Positions 35,022-43,945 of a stretch of DNA of 64,000 nucleotides are shown in pieces. The notes below the pieces were generated by a model that saw nothing but the letters and a program-made list of their open reading frames with translations, did no database searches and was not told where the DNA came from. The translations under genes and the position numbers were made by a program. The number at the start of each line of letters is the position of its first letter. The first letter of the stretch is position 1. The DNA comes from CAVPWP01 sp963709395 (GTDB taxonomy: Bacteria > Pseudomonadota > Alphaproteobacteria > Rhodobacterales > Rhodobacteraceae): positions 248,001-312,000 of the forward strand of contig CAVPWP010000009.1 of assembly GCA_963709395.1 (NCBI GenBank). Direction: 5' to 3'.

Positions 35022-36086
35022 GCATCGACCCCGGGAGGTGGCGGTGTTCCCCGCGCGAAAAGCGCGAGCGCCTGAAAGAGGCTCCCCATTTCATCGGGAT
35101 GCGTCAAGCGCCGATGCGCGGCGATGTGGGATGTGCGCGCATCACCAGGCGGCAGGCCCTGCATCAGTGCTTCGGCGCGCGCGGTAATGCCCAGCCGTTC
35201 GAGAAACACGCCCTGGGGCGTGGGCTTGCTGGCCGTGGCCGGGTATGCAGCGACGGCGATCGCGGCGAAATCGACGTGCGCTGTCAGGTCCGCCTCGCCG
35301 GGTGTGGCAAGGGGATCGACCTTCCGGTGCGCGCGCACGGCCTGAAAGCTATCGCCGGTCGGCGCCCAGGCCGCCATAGTCGACGATCAGCGCCACGCCC
35401 CCCTCTGCGCCGATCCGGCGGCCGATCTCGCCCGCGATGGCGCTGGCGGGGGCGCAGGTCTCGACCAGATCGCCCTCGGTGGTGTCCGCAAGGCGGTGCG
35501 ACAGGGCGGCAACGGGCGCGGCCTCGGCCAGTCCGAAGGCCAGACGCCCCTCGACAAGCCCCACCATCCGTTCGCGCCACCCGTCGCCGTGGCGCAGGAA
35601 CTGGCGGATCGGCAGGGCATCGAAGAACTCGTTGGCCAGAAGGAATATGGGCAGGCCGGGCAGGGTGGAGAGATCGTCGTGCCAGACCGGACCCGCGGCG
35701 GGCAACCGGTCGGCCTGCACCTTGCGCAAGGTGGAGGAGGCTTCAACGAGGTGCAGCGACAGGCCCGCGTGAAACCCCGGAACCTGCGCCGTCGCACGCA
35801 GGACGTCGGACATGAGCGTGCCCCGGCCCGGCCCAAGCTCGACCAGCGCGAAGGGTGCCGGTGCGCCCCGGTCAAGCCATGCCTGCGCAAGCGCCAGACC
35901 CAGGCATTCGCCGAACATCTGGCTGATTTCGGGGGCGGTGACGAAATCGCCCGCTGCCCCCAGCGGGTCGCGTGTAGCGTAGTAGCCGTGCTGCGGGTCG
36001 AAGAGGCAGGCCGCCATGTAGTCGGCGATGGTCATGGGGCCGGTTGCCGAAATCCGCCTGGCCAGTCTCTCGGCCAGCGCGGTCAT
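35018..36086 (-). CDS. SAM-dependent methyltransferase of the MidA/NDUFAF7 (DUF185) family, frameshifted near 35370
   Basis: In mitochondria the homologue NDUFAF7 methylates a complex I subunit; the bacterial substrate is not established. From ATG 36086 the SAM motif LVELGPGRGTLMSDVLR and FFDALPIRQFL are read, then ALIVDYGG. There the frame breaks. The continuation WAPTGDSFQAVRAHRKVDPL and GEADLTAHVDFAAI lies in the next frame to 35018. One surplus C (minus strand) at about 35369-35370 accounts for it; without it the protein is 355 aa, as usual. It overlaps the lgt stop and pgeF start by ATGA quartets. Confidence 0.88.
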
Positions 36087-36982
36087 GCGGTGCGGGTCCG
36101 GCCCTGTGTCCGCGCCCGCACCAGCAGCCAGAGGCCCGCCGCGATCATCGGCAGCGACAGAAGCTGCCCCATGGAGAAGCCAAGCGGCCCAAGGCTCAGG
36201 ACATGACCGAGGGGATTGTCGGGTGTGATGAACTGCTGGTCGGCGACGCGGAAGAACTCGACGAAGAACCGACCCGCACCATAACCTGCAAGGAACATCC
36301 CCGTAATCGCACCGGGCGTCTTCAGCCACCCCCGCGCCCAGACCAGCCAGATCAGAACGATCCCCAGAACCAACCCCTCGAGCCCGGCTTCGTAAAGCTG
36401 GGAGGGGTGGCGCGCACAGGGGCCGATGACGCCCGGACAGTCCTGCGCGGCCGCACCGGGAAAGATCACCCCCCAGGGGGCATCGGTGGGTCGGCCCCAA
36501 AGCTCGGCGTTGATGAAGTTCGAGATCCGGCCCAGCATCAGCCCGGGCGGTGTCGCGAGTGCAAGAAGATCGGCCACGCCCAGCACCGAAAGCCCGTGCT
36601 TTCGGCAGAAAAGGAGCATCGCGGCCGCAACGCCCAGGAACCCGCCGTGAAACGACATGCCCCCCTGCCAGACCATGAGGATCTCGAGCGGGTTGGCGAG
36701 GTAGTAAGCCGGCTGGTAGAAGAGAACGAACCCAAGCCGCCCGCCGACGATGATGCCGATGATGATGCCGGTCACCATCTCTTCGACCTGCGACGGCGTC
36801 ATCGGTGGCGTGTCATTGGCGAAAAGGCGCGGGGTCTTCACGGCGCGGGTGACCATCGCCCAGCCGATCAGGACCGCGGCGATATAGGCCATCGCGTACC
36901 AGCGCAGCGCGAGGGTCAAGCCGCCGATCTCGATCGAGAAGATCTCGGGCCCGATGTCGGGAAAGGGAATGGCCAGAAGCAT
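36083..36982 (-). CDS. lgt: prolipoprotein diacylglyceryl transferase
   Basis: First enzyme of lipoprotein maturation, adding diacylglycerol to the lipobox cysteine. Seven-span membrane protein, 299 aa, with MSFHGGFLGVAAAMLLF, the Lgt signature GRISNFINAELWGRPTDAP and a C-terminal YGAGRFFVEFFR. First gene of the lgt-midA-pgeF unit. It is divergent from ubiK, a common alphaproteobacterial pairing. Lnt, the last enzyme of the same pathway, is encoded at 56.2 kb. Confidence 0.96.
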   Translation of the reverse strand: MLLAIPFPDIGPEIFSIEIGGLTLALRWYAMAYIAAVLIGWAMVTRAVKTPRLFANDTPPMTPSQVEEMVTGIIIGIIVGGRLGFVLFYQPAYYLANPLEILMVWQGGMSFHGGFLGVAAAMLLFCRKHGLSVLGVADLLALATPPGLMLGRISNFINAELWGRPTDAPWGVIFPGAAAQDCPGVIGPCARHPSQLYEAGLEGLVLGIVLIWLVWARGWLKTPGAITGMFLAGYGAGRFFVEFFRVADQQFITPDNPLGHVLSLGPLGFSMGQLLSLPMIAAGLWLLVRARTQGRTRTA

Positions 36983-37096
36983 GGGCTGAGTGAACCGGCA
37001 GGCGCAGGGATGTCAACGGGGGATCGCGGCATCCTGTCCGACTTGCACGACCCGGCGCAAAACCCATATAGCTGGTGCAAAGCGGAAGGAACGGCC

Positions 37097-37363
37097 ATGC
37101 AGACGCGCAACAAGATATTCGACGACCTGTCGCAGCTCATGACCAATGCCATGGGCGTTGCGCAGGGGGCCAAGGACGAGGCCGAGACTGCGTTCAACAG
37201 CATGATCGACCGCTGGCTTGCCGACCGCGATCTTGTGACGCGAGAGGAATTCGACGCAGTCCGTGCCATGGCCCAGAAGGCCCGCGAAGAGAACGAGGCG
37301 CTGGCCGCCCGGATTGCCGCACTCGAGGCCGCCGGCCCGAAGAAAGCCCCCAAGTCCTCGTGA
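37097..37363 (+). CDS. ubiK: accessory factor UbiK family protein (BMFP domain)
   Basis: Small coiled-coil protein (88 aa) that helps ubiquinone biosynthesis in E. coli. It shows a helical N-terminal half (KIFDDLSQLMTNAMGVAQGA) and a trimerising coiled coil (FDAVRAMAQKAREENEALAA). A Lys/Ser tail ends the protein. GCGGAAGGAACGG precedes ATG 37097. Monocistronic and divergent from lgt. The following 266 nt to the ybjN-like gene hold a palindrome (CCGGGCCCGACCCGG) but no gene. Confidence 0.88.
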   Translation: MQTRNKIFDDLSQLMTNAMGVAQGAKDEAETAFNSMIDRWLADRDLVTREEFDAVRAMAQKAREENEALAARIAALEAAGPKKAPKSS

Positions 37364-37629
37364 CCGCCCCGGTCTGACGCCCGGTCCGGTTCGCCGGCAG
37401 AGAAGCCCTGTGCTGGCGTGGGACTCGCGCTGCGTTGGCGTCGTGACGGGGCAGCTTTACCGAAAATCCTGAAAAATGCCGGGCCCGACCCGGATTTCCC
37501 CTTTACAGGGTGTCCCTTTGCGCACACCATATCTAGTAAGGTAGCGTGCAGATAAACGCCGCACCTTGAGCAGGCACCCAAGCTTTGTGGGCCTCGGCGG
37601 CTCCGAAGCTATAACCCAAGAGGCCGCGC

Positions 37630-38133
37630 ATGTCGCTTTCCGAGCAGTACTACTCGACAGACGACCTTCACCCGATCGACATTGTCGAACACATTGCCGA
37701 ACATCATGACTGGGATTTCGACCGCGTGGCGGACGACCAGATCGCCATGGCGGTGGAAGGACAGTGGCGGACCTACTCCATCACGCTGGCCTGGTCGGCG
37801 CGCGACGAGACGCTGCGGCTGATCTGTACCTTCGAGATGGAGCCGCCCGAGGACAAGCTGGGCGTGCTTTACGAGACCCTGAACTCGGTCAACGACACCT
37901 GCTGGGCGGGCGCCTTCACCTATTGGCATGCACAGCGGCTGATGGTCTGGCGTTATGGTCTGGTGCTGGCCGGCGGACAGATCGCGGGGCCCGAGCAGAT
38001 CGACACCCTGATCAACGCCGCAGTGATGACCGCCGAGCGGTTCTATCCCGCGTTCCAACTGGTGGCCTGGGCCGACAATACGCCCGAACAGGCGATGCAG
38101 GTCGCCATCGCCGAGGCCTACGGCACCGCCTGA
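37630..38133 (+). CDS. YbjN domain-containing protein
   Basis: Protein of 167 aa of the YbjN family, related in fold to type III secretion chaperones and of unclear function. Typical segments are LHPIDIVEHIAEHHDWDFDR near the start, WRTYSITLAWSARDETLRLI in the beta sheet, and MTAERFYPAFQLVAW near the C-terminus. It precedes proC, a conserved neighbourhood. A hairpin terminator follows at 38198-38225. Confidence 0.88.
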   Translation: MSLSEQYYSTDDLHPIDIVEHIAEHHDWDFDRVADDQIAMAVEGQWRTYSITLAWSARDETLRLICTFEMEPPEDKLGVLYETLNSVNDTCWAGAFTYWHAQRLMVWRYGLVLAGGQIAGPEQIDTLINAAVMTAERFYPAFQLVAWADNTPEQAMQVAIAEAYGTA

Positions 38134-38175
38134 TCGTGCGGCGTCGAAAGCCGCCAGAGGCGGCTTGCCTTCGGC

Positions 38176-38200
38176 GAGGATATTTATCACCAAGAAGAAA
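38176..38200 (+). repeat. diverged copy of the intergenic repeat family
   Basis: GAGGATATTTATCACCAAGA followed by AGAAA resembles the core GAGGTATTTCGCGCCAGAAG found at 53528, 53569 and 59064, with several differences. As in those copies it lies just after a short GC-rich inverted repeat (GCCGCC-AGA-GGCGGC at about 38150) behind the end of a gene. Confidence 0.45.
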
Positions 38201-38225
38201 GGCCCGCGGGGTTCTGCGGGCCTTT
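38198..38225 (+). terminator. rho-independent terminator-like hairpin after the YbjN gene
   Basis: AAAGGCCCGC (38198-38207) pairs perfectly with GCGGGCCTTT (38216-38225) around an 8-nt loop; the 3' arm ends in a short T run. It would end transcription from the YbjN gene. It lies only 20 nt before the proC start, so proC must be read through or have its own promoter overlapping this region. Confidence 0.6.
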
Positions 38226-38245
38226 GGCCTTTGAAGGGGGTACGC

Positions 38246-39061
38246 GTGGATTTCTCGGAGGTGGGTGACAGGGGGCTGGGGCTGCTGGGCTGCGGCAAGA
38301 TGGGGTCGGCCATGTTGCGCGGCTGGCTGGATCGCGGGCTCGACCCTGCGCGCGTCTGGGTGGTCGAGCCGACCCCTTCGGACTGGCTGCGCGGGCTGTC
38401 GGGGCTTCATCTGAACGCGGGGCTTCCGTCCGATCCTGCCGTCGTGCTGGTTGCAGTGAAACCGCAGATGATGGGCGATGCCCTTCCGTCCATCGCCGCG
38501 CTGGGTGGGGGCCGGACGGTCGTGCTGTCGGTGGCGGCCGGAACGCCCATCGCGCGGTACGAAGAGATCCTGGGCGCGGGCACGCCCATCGTGCGGGCCA
38601 TGCCGAACACGCCCGCGGCCATCGGCAAGGGGATCACGGCGCTTGTCGGCAACGCGCATGTGAGCGCCGCGCAGATGGACATGGCCGAGGCGCTGCTGTC
38701 GGCCATCGGCCAGACCGTGCGGCTGACGGACGAGGCGCAGATGGACGCGGTGACGGCCGTGTCGGGGTCCGGGCCGGCCTATGTCTTTCACCTGATCGAG
38801 ACGCTGGCCGCGGCGGGTCAGGCCGAGGGGCTGCCTGCGGATCTTGCCATGCAACTGGCCAAGGCCACGGTCGCCGGCGCCGGCGCGCTGGCCGAGGCCG
38901 CCGACGAAACGCCCGCGCAACTGCGCATCAACGTCACCAGCCCGGGCGGCACGACGCAAGCGGCACTCGAGGTGCTGATGGACGAGAGTGGGGGCTTCCC
39001 CGCCCTGCTGCAGCGCGCCGTCAAGGCCGCCGCCGACCGCAGCCGGGAGCTTGCCCAATGA
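38246..39061 (+). CDS. proC: pyrroline-5-carboxylate reductase
   Basis: Last step of proline synthesis. From GTG 38246 the 271 aa protein has the NADP-binding LGLLGCGKMGSAMLRGWL, VRAMPNTPAAIGKGIT, and the C-terminal signature SGSGPAYVFHLIETLA with ITSPGGTT-like INVTSPGGTTQAALEVL. The GTG is supported by AAGGGGG 6 nt upstream; an upstream extension would cross the terminator hairpin. The stop overlaps the next ATG by ATGA. Confidence 0.94.
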   Translation: MDFSEVGDRGLGLLGCGKMGSAMLRGWLDRGLDPARVWVVEPTPSDWLRGLSGLHLNAGLPSDPAVVLVAVKPQMMGDALPSIAALGGGRTVVLSVAAGTPIARYEEILGAGTPIVRAMPNTPAAIGKGITALVGNAHVSAAQMDMAEALLSAIGQTVRLTDEAQMDAVTAVSGSGPAYVFHLIETLAAAGQAEGLPADLAMQLAKATVAGAGALAEAADETPAQLRINVTSPGGTTQAALEVLMDESGGFPALLQRAVKAAADRSRELAQ

Positions 39062-39393
39062 CGATTTCCTTCGACGACTTTCTCAAGGTCGATGTCCGCG
39101 TCGGCCGGATCACCCGCGCCGAACCCTACCCCGAGGCGCGAAAGCCCGCGTTCAGGCTCTGGATCGACTTCGGGCCCGAGATCGGGGAAAAGCGGTCGTC
39201 GGCGCAGATCACGAAACACTACCGGGTCGAGGATTTGCCGGGACGGCAGGTTCTGGCGGTGGTGAACTTCCCGCCGCGCCAGATCGGCAAGGTCATGTCC
39301 GAGGTCCTGGTCCTTGGCGTGCCGGACGAGGACGGCGAGGTGGTGCTGATCGGTCCCGGCCACGACGTGCCTGAAGGGGGGAGGCTCTATTGA
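39058..39393 (+). CDS. csaA: tRNA-binding protein, CsaA-like
   Basis: Single OB-fold protein of 111 aa of the Arc1p/EMAPII/CsaA type: FLKVDVRVGRITRAEPYPEA, the SSAQITKHY segment and ILVLG-type VLVLGVPDEDGEVVLIGPGH. Such proteins bind tRNA and may act as chaperones. Overlaps proC by 4 nt and the TTG start of the next gene by 4 nt, so it lies inside a three-gene unit. Confidence 0.9.
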   Translation: MTISFDDFLKVDVRVGRITRAEPYPEARKPAFRLWIDFGPEIGEKRSSAQITKHYRVEDLPGRQVLAVVNFPPRQIGKVMSEVLVLGVPDEDGEVVLIGPGHDVPEGGRLY

Positions 39394-40346
39394 AACCCAG
39401 ACTGCTCATCACGCGCACGCTGCCCGACGCCGTGATCGCCCGCGCGCGGGACCATTTCGAGGTGACCGCCCGCGACGATGCCGCGCCCCTGACCGAAGCC
39501 GAGGCCGCGGCGGCGCTGGCGGAGTATGATGCCGTCCTGCCGACGCTGGGTGACGGGTTCCGGGGCGGGGCCTTCGCGGGCGGGCCGCATCGCTGCAAGG
39601 TGCTTGCCAATTTCGGCGTGGGCTACAACCACATCGACGTCGCGTCCGCGAAGGCTGCCGGGCTGATCGTGACGAACACACCCGGCGCCGTGACGGATGC
39701 GACCGCCGATATCGCGATGACGCTGATCCTGATGCTCTGCCGCCGCGCGGGCGAGGGCGAGCGGCTTGTGCGCAGCGGCGGCTGGACCGGCTGGGCCCCG
39801 ACCCAGTTTCTCGGCATGCATGTCACCGGCAAGACCGTCGGCATCGTCGGGATGGGCCGGATCGGCAAGGCGATCGCCCGGCGCTGCCACCAGGGCTTCG
39901 AGATGAGCATCGTCTATTACAACCGCAGCCAGGTCACCGATCCGCATGTGCCGGGGATGCAGTTCGAACGCCTGGCCGACCTCCTGCAGGTTGCCGACAT
40001 CGTCGTGCTGGCCGTGCCCGCCACGCCGGAGACACGGCATCTGATCGGTGCGGACGAACTGCGCGCGCTTGGCCCGCACGGCTACCTGATCAACATCGCG
40101 CGGGGCGATGTGGTGGACGAGGCGGCGCTGGTCGCGGCACTGAAGTCGGGTGCGATCGCGGGCGCTGGTCTGGACGTCTATGAGCGCGAACCCGAACTGG
40201 CGGCGGGGCTCGCCGACTGCGAAAACGCCGTGCTGCTTCCGCATCTGGGAACCGCCGCGCTCGAAGTGCGCGAGGCGATGGGGTTCATGGCGCTCGAGAA
40301 CGCGGTTGCCGTCGTCGAAGGCCGTCAGCCGCCGAATCCGGTCTGA
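39390..40346 (+). CDS. D-2-hydroxyacid dehydrogenase (glyoxylate/hydroxypyruvate reductase type)
   Basis: NAD(P)-dependent reductase of 318 aa. It has the Rossmann motif GIVGMGRIGKAIARR and the catalytic Arg in LINIARGDVVDEAALV. The Glu is in DVYEREPEL and the His in LLPHLGTAALEVREAM. Sequence style is closest to D-glycerate/hydroxypyruvate reductases. The start is TTG 39390, overlapping csaA in TTGA; no better ATG exists nearby. The 3' end overlaps the convergent MFS gene by 22 nt. Confidence 0.9.
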   Translation: MKPRLLITRTLPDAVIARARDHFEVTARDDAAPLTEAEAAAALAEYDAVLPTLGDGFRGGAFAGGPHRCKVLANFGVGYNHIDVASAKAAGLIVTNTPGAVTDATADIAMTLILMLCRRAGEGERLVRSGGWTGWAPTQFLGMHVTGKTVGIVGMGRIGKAIARRCHQGFEMSIVYYNRSQVTDPHVPGMQFERLADLLQVADIVVLAVPATPETRHLIGADELRALGPHGYLINIARGDVVDEAALVAALKSGAIAGAGLDVYEREPELAAGLADCENAVLLPHLGTAALEVREAMGFMALENAVAVVEGRQPPNPV

Positions 40347-41482
40347 GCCGCGCCGGGGCGCAGGCGGCTCAGCACGATGACGGTCGCCGCCGCCGCCGCG
40401 GCCGCGCCCCAGAGCGCGGGCCAGCCGAAGAGCGTGGAGATCTGACCAAGAACGGGCGGCGACAGGAGGTAGCCGAGGTAGGCCACGCTTGTCACCGTGG
40501 CGAGCATCGGCCCCCGCCGGTCCATGTCGCGGCCGCGCGCCACCGCGCGGAACACCGCGGGCTCGACCGGGCCGACACCGATTCCGGCCAGCAGGAAGAG
40601 GCCGAGGAGGACCCACACCGAGCCAGCCAGCGGAACCAGCGCGAAGGCGGGAAGGGCAAGGCAGGCGGCGAGCGCAATGGTCGTGCGCGGGGTCATCCGG
40701 GCCTCGATCTCGTGCGCGCCAAGGCGGCCCAGGGCCAGACCCAGCACGAAGGCGGCGGGGGCGAGGCCCGAGAGCGCGGGACCCGCCCCGCGCACGGTCT
40801 CGAGAAAGATCGCCGACCAGCTGAGCGGCGCGCTTTCCTGGAAGGCCGCGCAAGCCGCCATCAGCCCGAGGATCAGAGCGGCCCCGCCAAGGGCCGCACG
40901 GCTGCGCGAGGTGGTGACCTCGTCGGGGCGCTGGTGACGGCCCGCCGCCCGCTCGACCACCGCCATGGCCAGAAGGACCAGCGCCACGGCCGCGAAGATC
41001 GCCGTCACCCCGACACCCGCCGCACGAAGCCCGCCGACACCCGCGCTCGACGCCAGCATGGCCAGCGGGAAGACCGCGTGAACCCGGTTGAAGAGCCGCG
41101 CATCGGTGTCTTCCTCGATCCGCGCGACCCGCGTGTTGAGCGAGATATCGAGCGCGCCCGACGCGGCCCCCAGGATCGCCAGCGCCAGGATCAGGCCGGG
41201 CAGGCCGGGCGCCAGGGCCAGGACGAGGTTTCCGGCCGCGAAGACCGCAAGGCAGGCCGGGATCGCCCATGCGCGCACCTGTCCGACATGGCGCCCGAAC
41301 ACCTGCATGACGGGAAGCGCCGCAAGCGTCATCGCCCCAAGCGCCAGCCCGTAGCCGCCGGGATCAAGGCCCGCGCGCATCTGGATCGCGGGGGCCGACG
41401 CCGCCAACGCGCCCCAGAACACACCGGCCGCAGCGTAGGCCAGGAAAACCGACAGGGTCTGGAAGCGGGGCGAAGCGGTCAT
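40325..41482 (-). CDS. MFS transporter
   Basis: Twelve-span major facilitator of 385 aa from ATG 41482. Hydrophobic segments run throughout, for example AYAAAGVFWGALAASAPAIQ at the start and FWPALWG-like GWPALWGAAAAAAATVIVL at the end. The loop after TM5 carries the polar NTRVARIEEDTDARLFNRVH. No substrate can be assigned. It starts inside an ATGA overlap with the tdk stop, so tdk and this transporter are cotranscribed. Confidence 0.88.
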   Translation of the reverse strand: MTASPRFQTLSVFLAYAAAGVFWGALAASAPAIQMRAGLDPGGYGLALGAMTLAALPVMQVFGRHVGQVRAWAIPACLAVFAAGNLVLALAPGLPGLILALAILGAASGALDISLNTRVARIEEDTDARLFNRVHAVFPLAMLASSAGVGGLRAAGVGVTAIFAAVALVLLAMAVVERAAGRHQRPDEVTTSRSRAALGGAALILGLMAACAAFQESAPLSWSAIFLETVRGAGPALSGLAPAAFVLGLALGRLGAHEIEARMTPRTTIALAACLALPAFALVPLAGSVWVLLGLFLLAGIGVGPVEPAVFRAVARGRDMDRRGPMLATVTSVAYLGYLLSPPVLGQISTLFGWPALWGAAAAAAATVIVLSRLRPGAAQTGFGG

Positions 41483-42069
41483 CCGGCGCTGCGGTCGCCC
41501 ACGGCTTCGCGCCAGTGGCGCCGGCAAAGCGAGACATAGGTCTCGTTCCCGCCGATCTGCACTTGCGCGCCCTCGGTCAGGACATGGCCGTCCTCGTCCT
41601 GCCGCACGACCATCGTGGCCTTCTTGCCGCAATGGCAGATCGTGCGCGCCTCGCGCATCTCGTCGGCCAGCGCCAGAAGGGCCGCCGAGCCGGGAAAGAG
41701 CTCTCCCCGGAAATCGACGCGCAGGCCATAGCACATCACCGGCACGCCCAGATCGTCGACGACGCGGGCAAGCTGCCAGACCTGCTCCTTCTCGAGGAAC
41801 TGCGCCTCGTCGATGAAGACGCAGGCGACGGGTCCGAGTTTCAGACGCCGGGCGATCTTGACGAACAGATCCTCACCCGGCGCGAAGGTGTCGGCGCTGG
41901 CCGAGAGGCCGATGCGCGACCCGATCCGCCCCAGCCCGGTCCGGCCATCCACCGCGGCGTTCATCAGGTAGGTGTCCATGCCGCGTTCGCGGTAGTTGTA
42001 GGACGCCTGAAGCAGATGCGTGGACTTGCCCGCATTCATCGTCGAGTAGTGGAAATAGAGCTTGGCCAT
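41479..42069 (-). CDS. tdk: thymidine kinase
   Basis: Type II thymidine kinase (196 aa) that salvages thymidine to TMP. Walker A is STMNAGKSTHLLQASYNY, the Walker B-like region ACVFIDEAQFLEKEQVWQL. A zinc-binding set includes CHCGKKATMVV and a final CRRHW. Its stop overlaps the MFS start. Confidence 0.95.
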   Translation of the reverse strand: MAKLYFHYSTMNAGKSTHLLQASYNYRERGMDTYLMNAAVDGRTGLGRIGSRIGLSASADTFAPGEDLFVKIARRLKLGPVACVFIDEAQFLEKEQVWQLARVVDDLGVPVMCYGLRVDFRGELFPGSAALLALADEMREARTICHCGKKATMVVRQDEDGHVLTEGAQVQIGGNETYVSLCRRHWREAVGDRSAG

Positions 42070-42147
42070 GGGTGCTGGCTAGCGCGGCGCCGGGACGAGG
42101 GCAAGATGCGCGGGCTGCGGTGGGCGTTTCGGCAGGACCGGGCTGGA

Positions 42148-43127
42148 TCAGGCCCCGTCGCCAAATGTCTCGACCGCGCGCGCAAAGACCGGCCAGTCGA
42201 CGTTGCCGCCCGAGGCGACGACGATCACCGCGTCGCCTTCGACCGCGTCGGGATGGTAGAGGGCCGCCGCCAGAGCGACCGCGCCGCCGGGTTCGAGAAC
42301 CACGCGCAGCCGGGCAAACGCGGCGGCCATCGCCCGCAGCGCGTCTTCGTCCGACACGACAAGGCCCGGTCCGCAAAGCCGCTGCATGATCGGAAAGGTG
42401 ATCTGTCCCGGCGCCGGCGTGACGATCGCATCGCACAGCGACCCGATGTGCGGTCGTTCCGCACGATCCGCCCAGCGGCGAGCGACCGGGCGACGTCGTC
42501 GAAGCCTGCGGGCTCGACCGGGCGCGCGCGCAGGCCCGGCGCGCGGCCCTCGAGCGCAAGGGCAATGCCCGAGGTCAGGCCGCCGCCGCCGCAGCAGACA
42601 AGGACGTCGGCCTCGCTGATCCCCTCGTCGGCAGCCTGCCCGGCGATCTCGAGACCGACGCTGCCCTGCCCGGCGATCACGCGCGGGTCGTCGAACGGCT
42701 TGATCAGCGTCAGTCCGCGCTCGGCGGCAAGCGTTGCCCCTAGCGTGTCGCGGTCGTCGAGCGCGCGGTCGTAGAGGATCACCTCGGCCCCGAGCGCCCG
42801 GGTATTGGCGACCTTCACCTCGGGCGCGTCGGCGGGCATCACGATCACCGCCGGCACGCCGAACTCGCCCGCCGCCATCGCCACGCCCTGGGCATGGTTG
42901 CCCGAGGAATAGGCGATGACTCCGGCGCGCCTCAGTTCTGGATCGAGTGCCGACAGCGCCGCGCGCGCGCCGCGATACTTGAACGATCCGGTCTTCTGCA
43001 GCGCCTCGGCCTTGACCAGCACCCGCCGTCCGGCGATCCGGTCGAGGAAGGGCGAGCTGAGCATCGGCGTGACGCGGGCATGGCCCTTGAGCCGTTCGGC
43101 GGCGGCCAGAATGTCGTCGAAAGTCAT
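42148..43127 (-). CDS. threonine/serine dehydratase, frameshifted near 42465
   Basis: PLP enzyme that deaminates threonine or serine. ATG 43127 opens MTFDDILAAAERLKGHARVT. The PLP lysine lies in LQKTGSFKYRGARAAL, with SSGNHAQGVAMAA and the phosphate loop CCGGGGLTSGIALAL. At about 42459-42470 one base is missing. The frame moves from AAGRIVR to ERPHIGSLCDAIVTPAP and runs to GGNVDWPVFARAVE, ending at 42148. Adding one base gives 326 aa, the normal size. Starts in an ATGA overlap with the hydrolase gene upstream. Confidence 0.88.
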
Positions 43128-43945
43128 GACAGCCGTCCGATCCAGGCGTGAATGACCGCCAGCGCCTCGGGCTCGTCAAGGAAGGGGACATGGCCGCGGC
43201 CCGGCACCTCGGCGTAGATCATGTCGGGCCGGCGGGCCTGCATCTTCGCGGCGGTCCCGGCGCTCAGAAGGGGCGAGTTCGCGCCGCGGATCAGCGCCAG
43301 CGGCAAGCCCTCGAGCGCGTCGAAGAGCGGCCAGAGATCGGGTGCCTCGGCGCCGTCTCCTTCGCGAAACGTCTGCGCCAGTGCCGGGTCGTAGTTGATC
43401 GTCAGCCCCTGCGGCGTCTCGACATAGTGCCGCGCGGCCTCTTCCTCCCAGCGGCTTTCGGGCACGTCGGTGAAGTCGGGGAACATGGCCGCACGGGCGC
43501 GCGCCGCCGCGGCAAGGTCGGGCAGGCCGGGATCCTTGCCGATGTAGTCGCGGATCGTGGTCAGCCCGGCGGTGTCAAGCTCGGGCCCGATGTCGTTGAG
43601 GCAAACCCCCAAAAGCCGGTCCTTCGCCGTCGCCGCCAGAACCATCGCGATCAGCCCCCCGCGCGAGGTTCCGAGGATCGCGGCGCTCTCAAGCCCGAGG
43701 TGGTCGAGTAGGGCAAGAACGTCGCGCGCCTCGGTCGCGACCGTATAGGTGGCGGGGTCGGCCCAGTCCGACCTGCCGCGTCCGCGCGCATCAAGCCGGA
43801 TCAGCCGCACGCCCTTGAGGTGCGGCGCGACATAGTCGAAGTCCGTGCCGTTGCGGGTGAGGCCGGGCAAGCACAGGACAGGAAGGCCCTGGCCCGTGTC
43901 GTCGTAATGCAGCACGGTGCCGTCGAAACTGGCGAAACGCGGCAT
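43124..43945 (-). CDS. alpha/beta fold hydrolase
   Basis: Hydrolase of 273 aa with a complete triad pattern: nucleophile in LGTSRGGLIAMVLA (GxSxG), oxyanion HG-like LPGLTRNGTDFDYVA and the His in PGRGHVPFLDEPEAL. DARGRGRSDWADP is typical of the family. Substrate unknown. Start at ATG 43945, sharing one base with the HAD gene stop. The stop overlaps the dehydratase start, so HAD, hydrolase and dehydratase are one transcription unit. Confidence 0.9.
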   Translation of the reverse strand: MPRFASFDGTVLHYDDTGQGLPVLCLPGLTRNGTDFDYVAPHLKGVRLIRLDARGRGRSDWADPATYTVATEARDVLALLDHLGLESAAILGTSRGGLIAMVLAATAKDRLLGVCLNDIGPELDTAGLTTIRDYIGKDPGLPDLAAAARARAAMFPDFTDVPESRWEEEAARHYVETPQGLTINYDPALAQTFREGDGAEAPDLWPLFDALEGLPLALIRGANSPLLSAGTAAKMQARRPDMIYAEVPGRGHVPFLDEPEALAVIHAWIGRLS

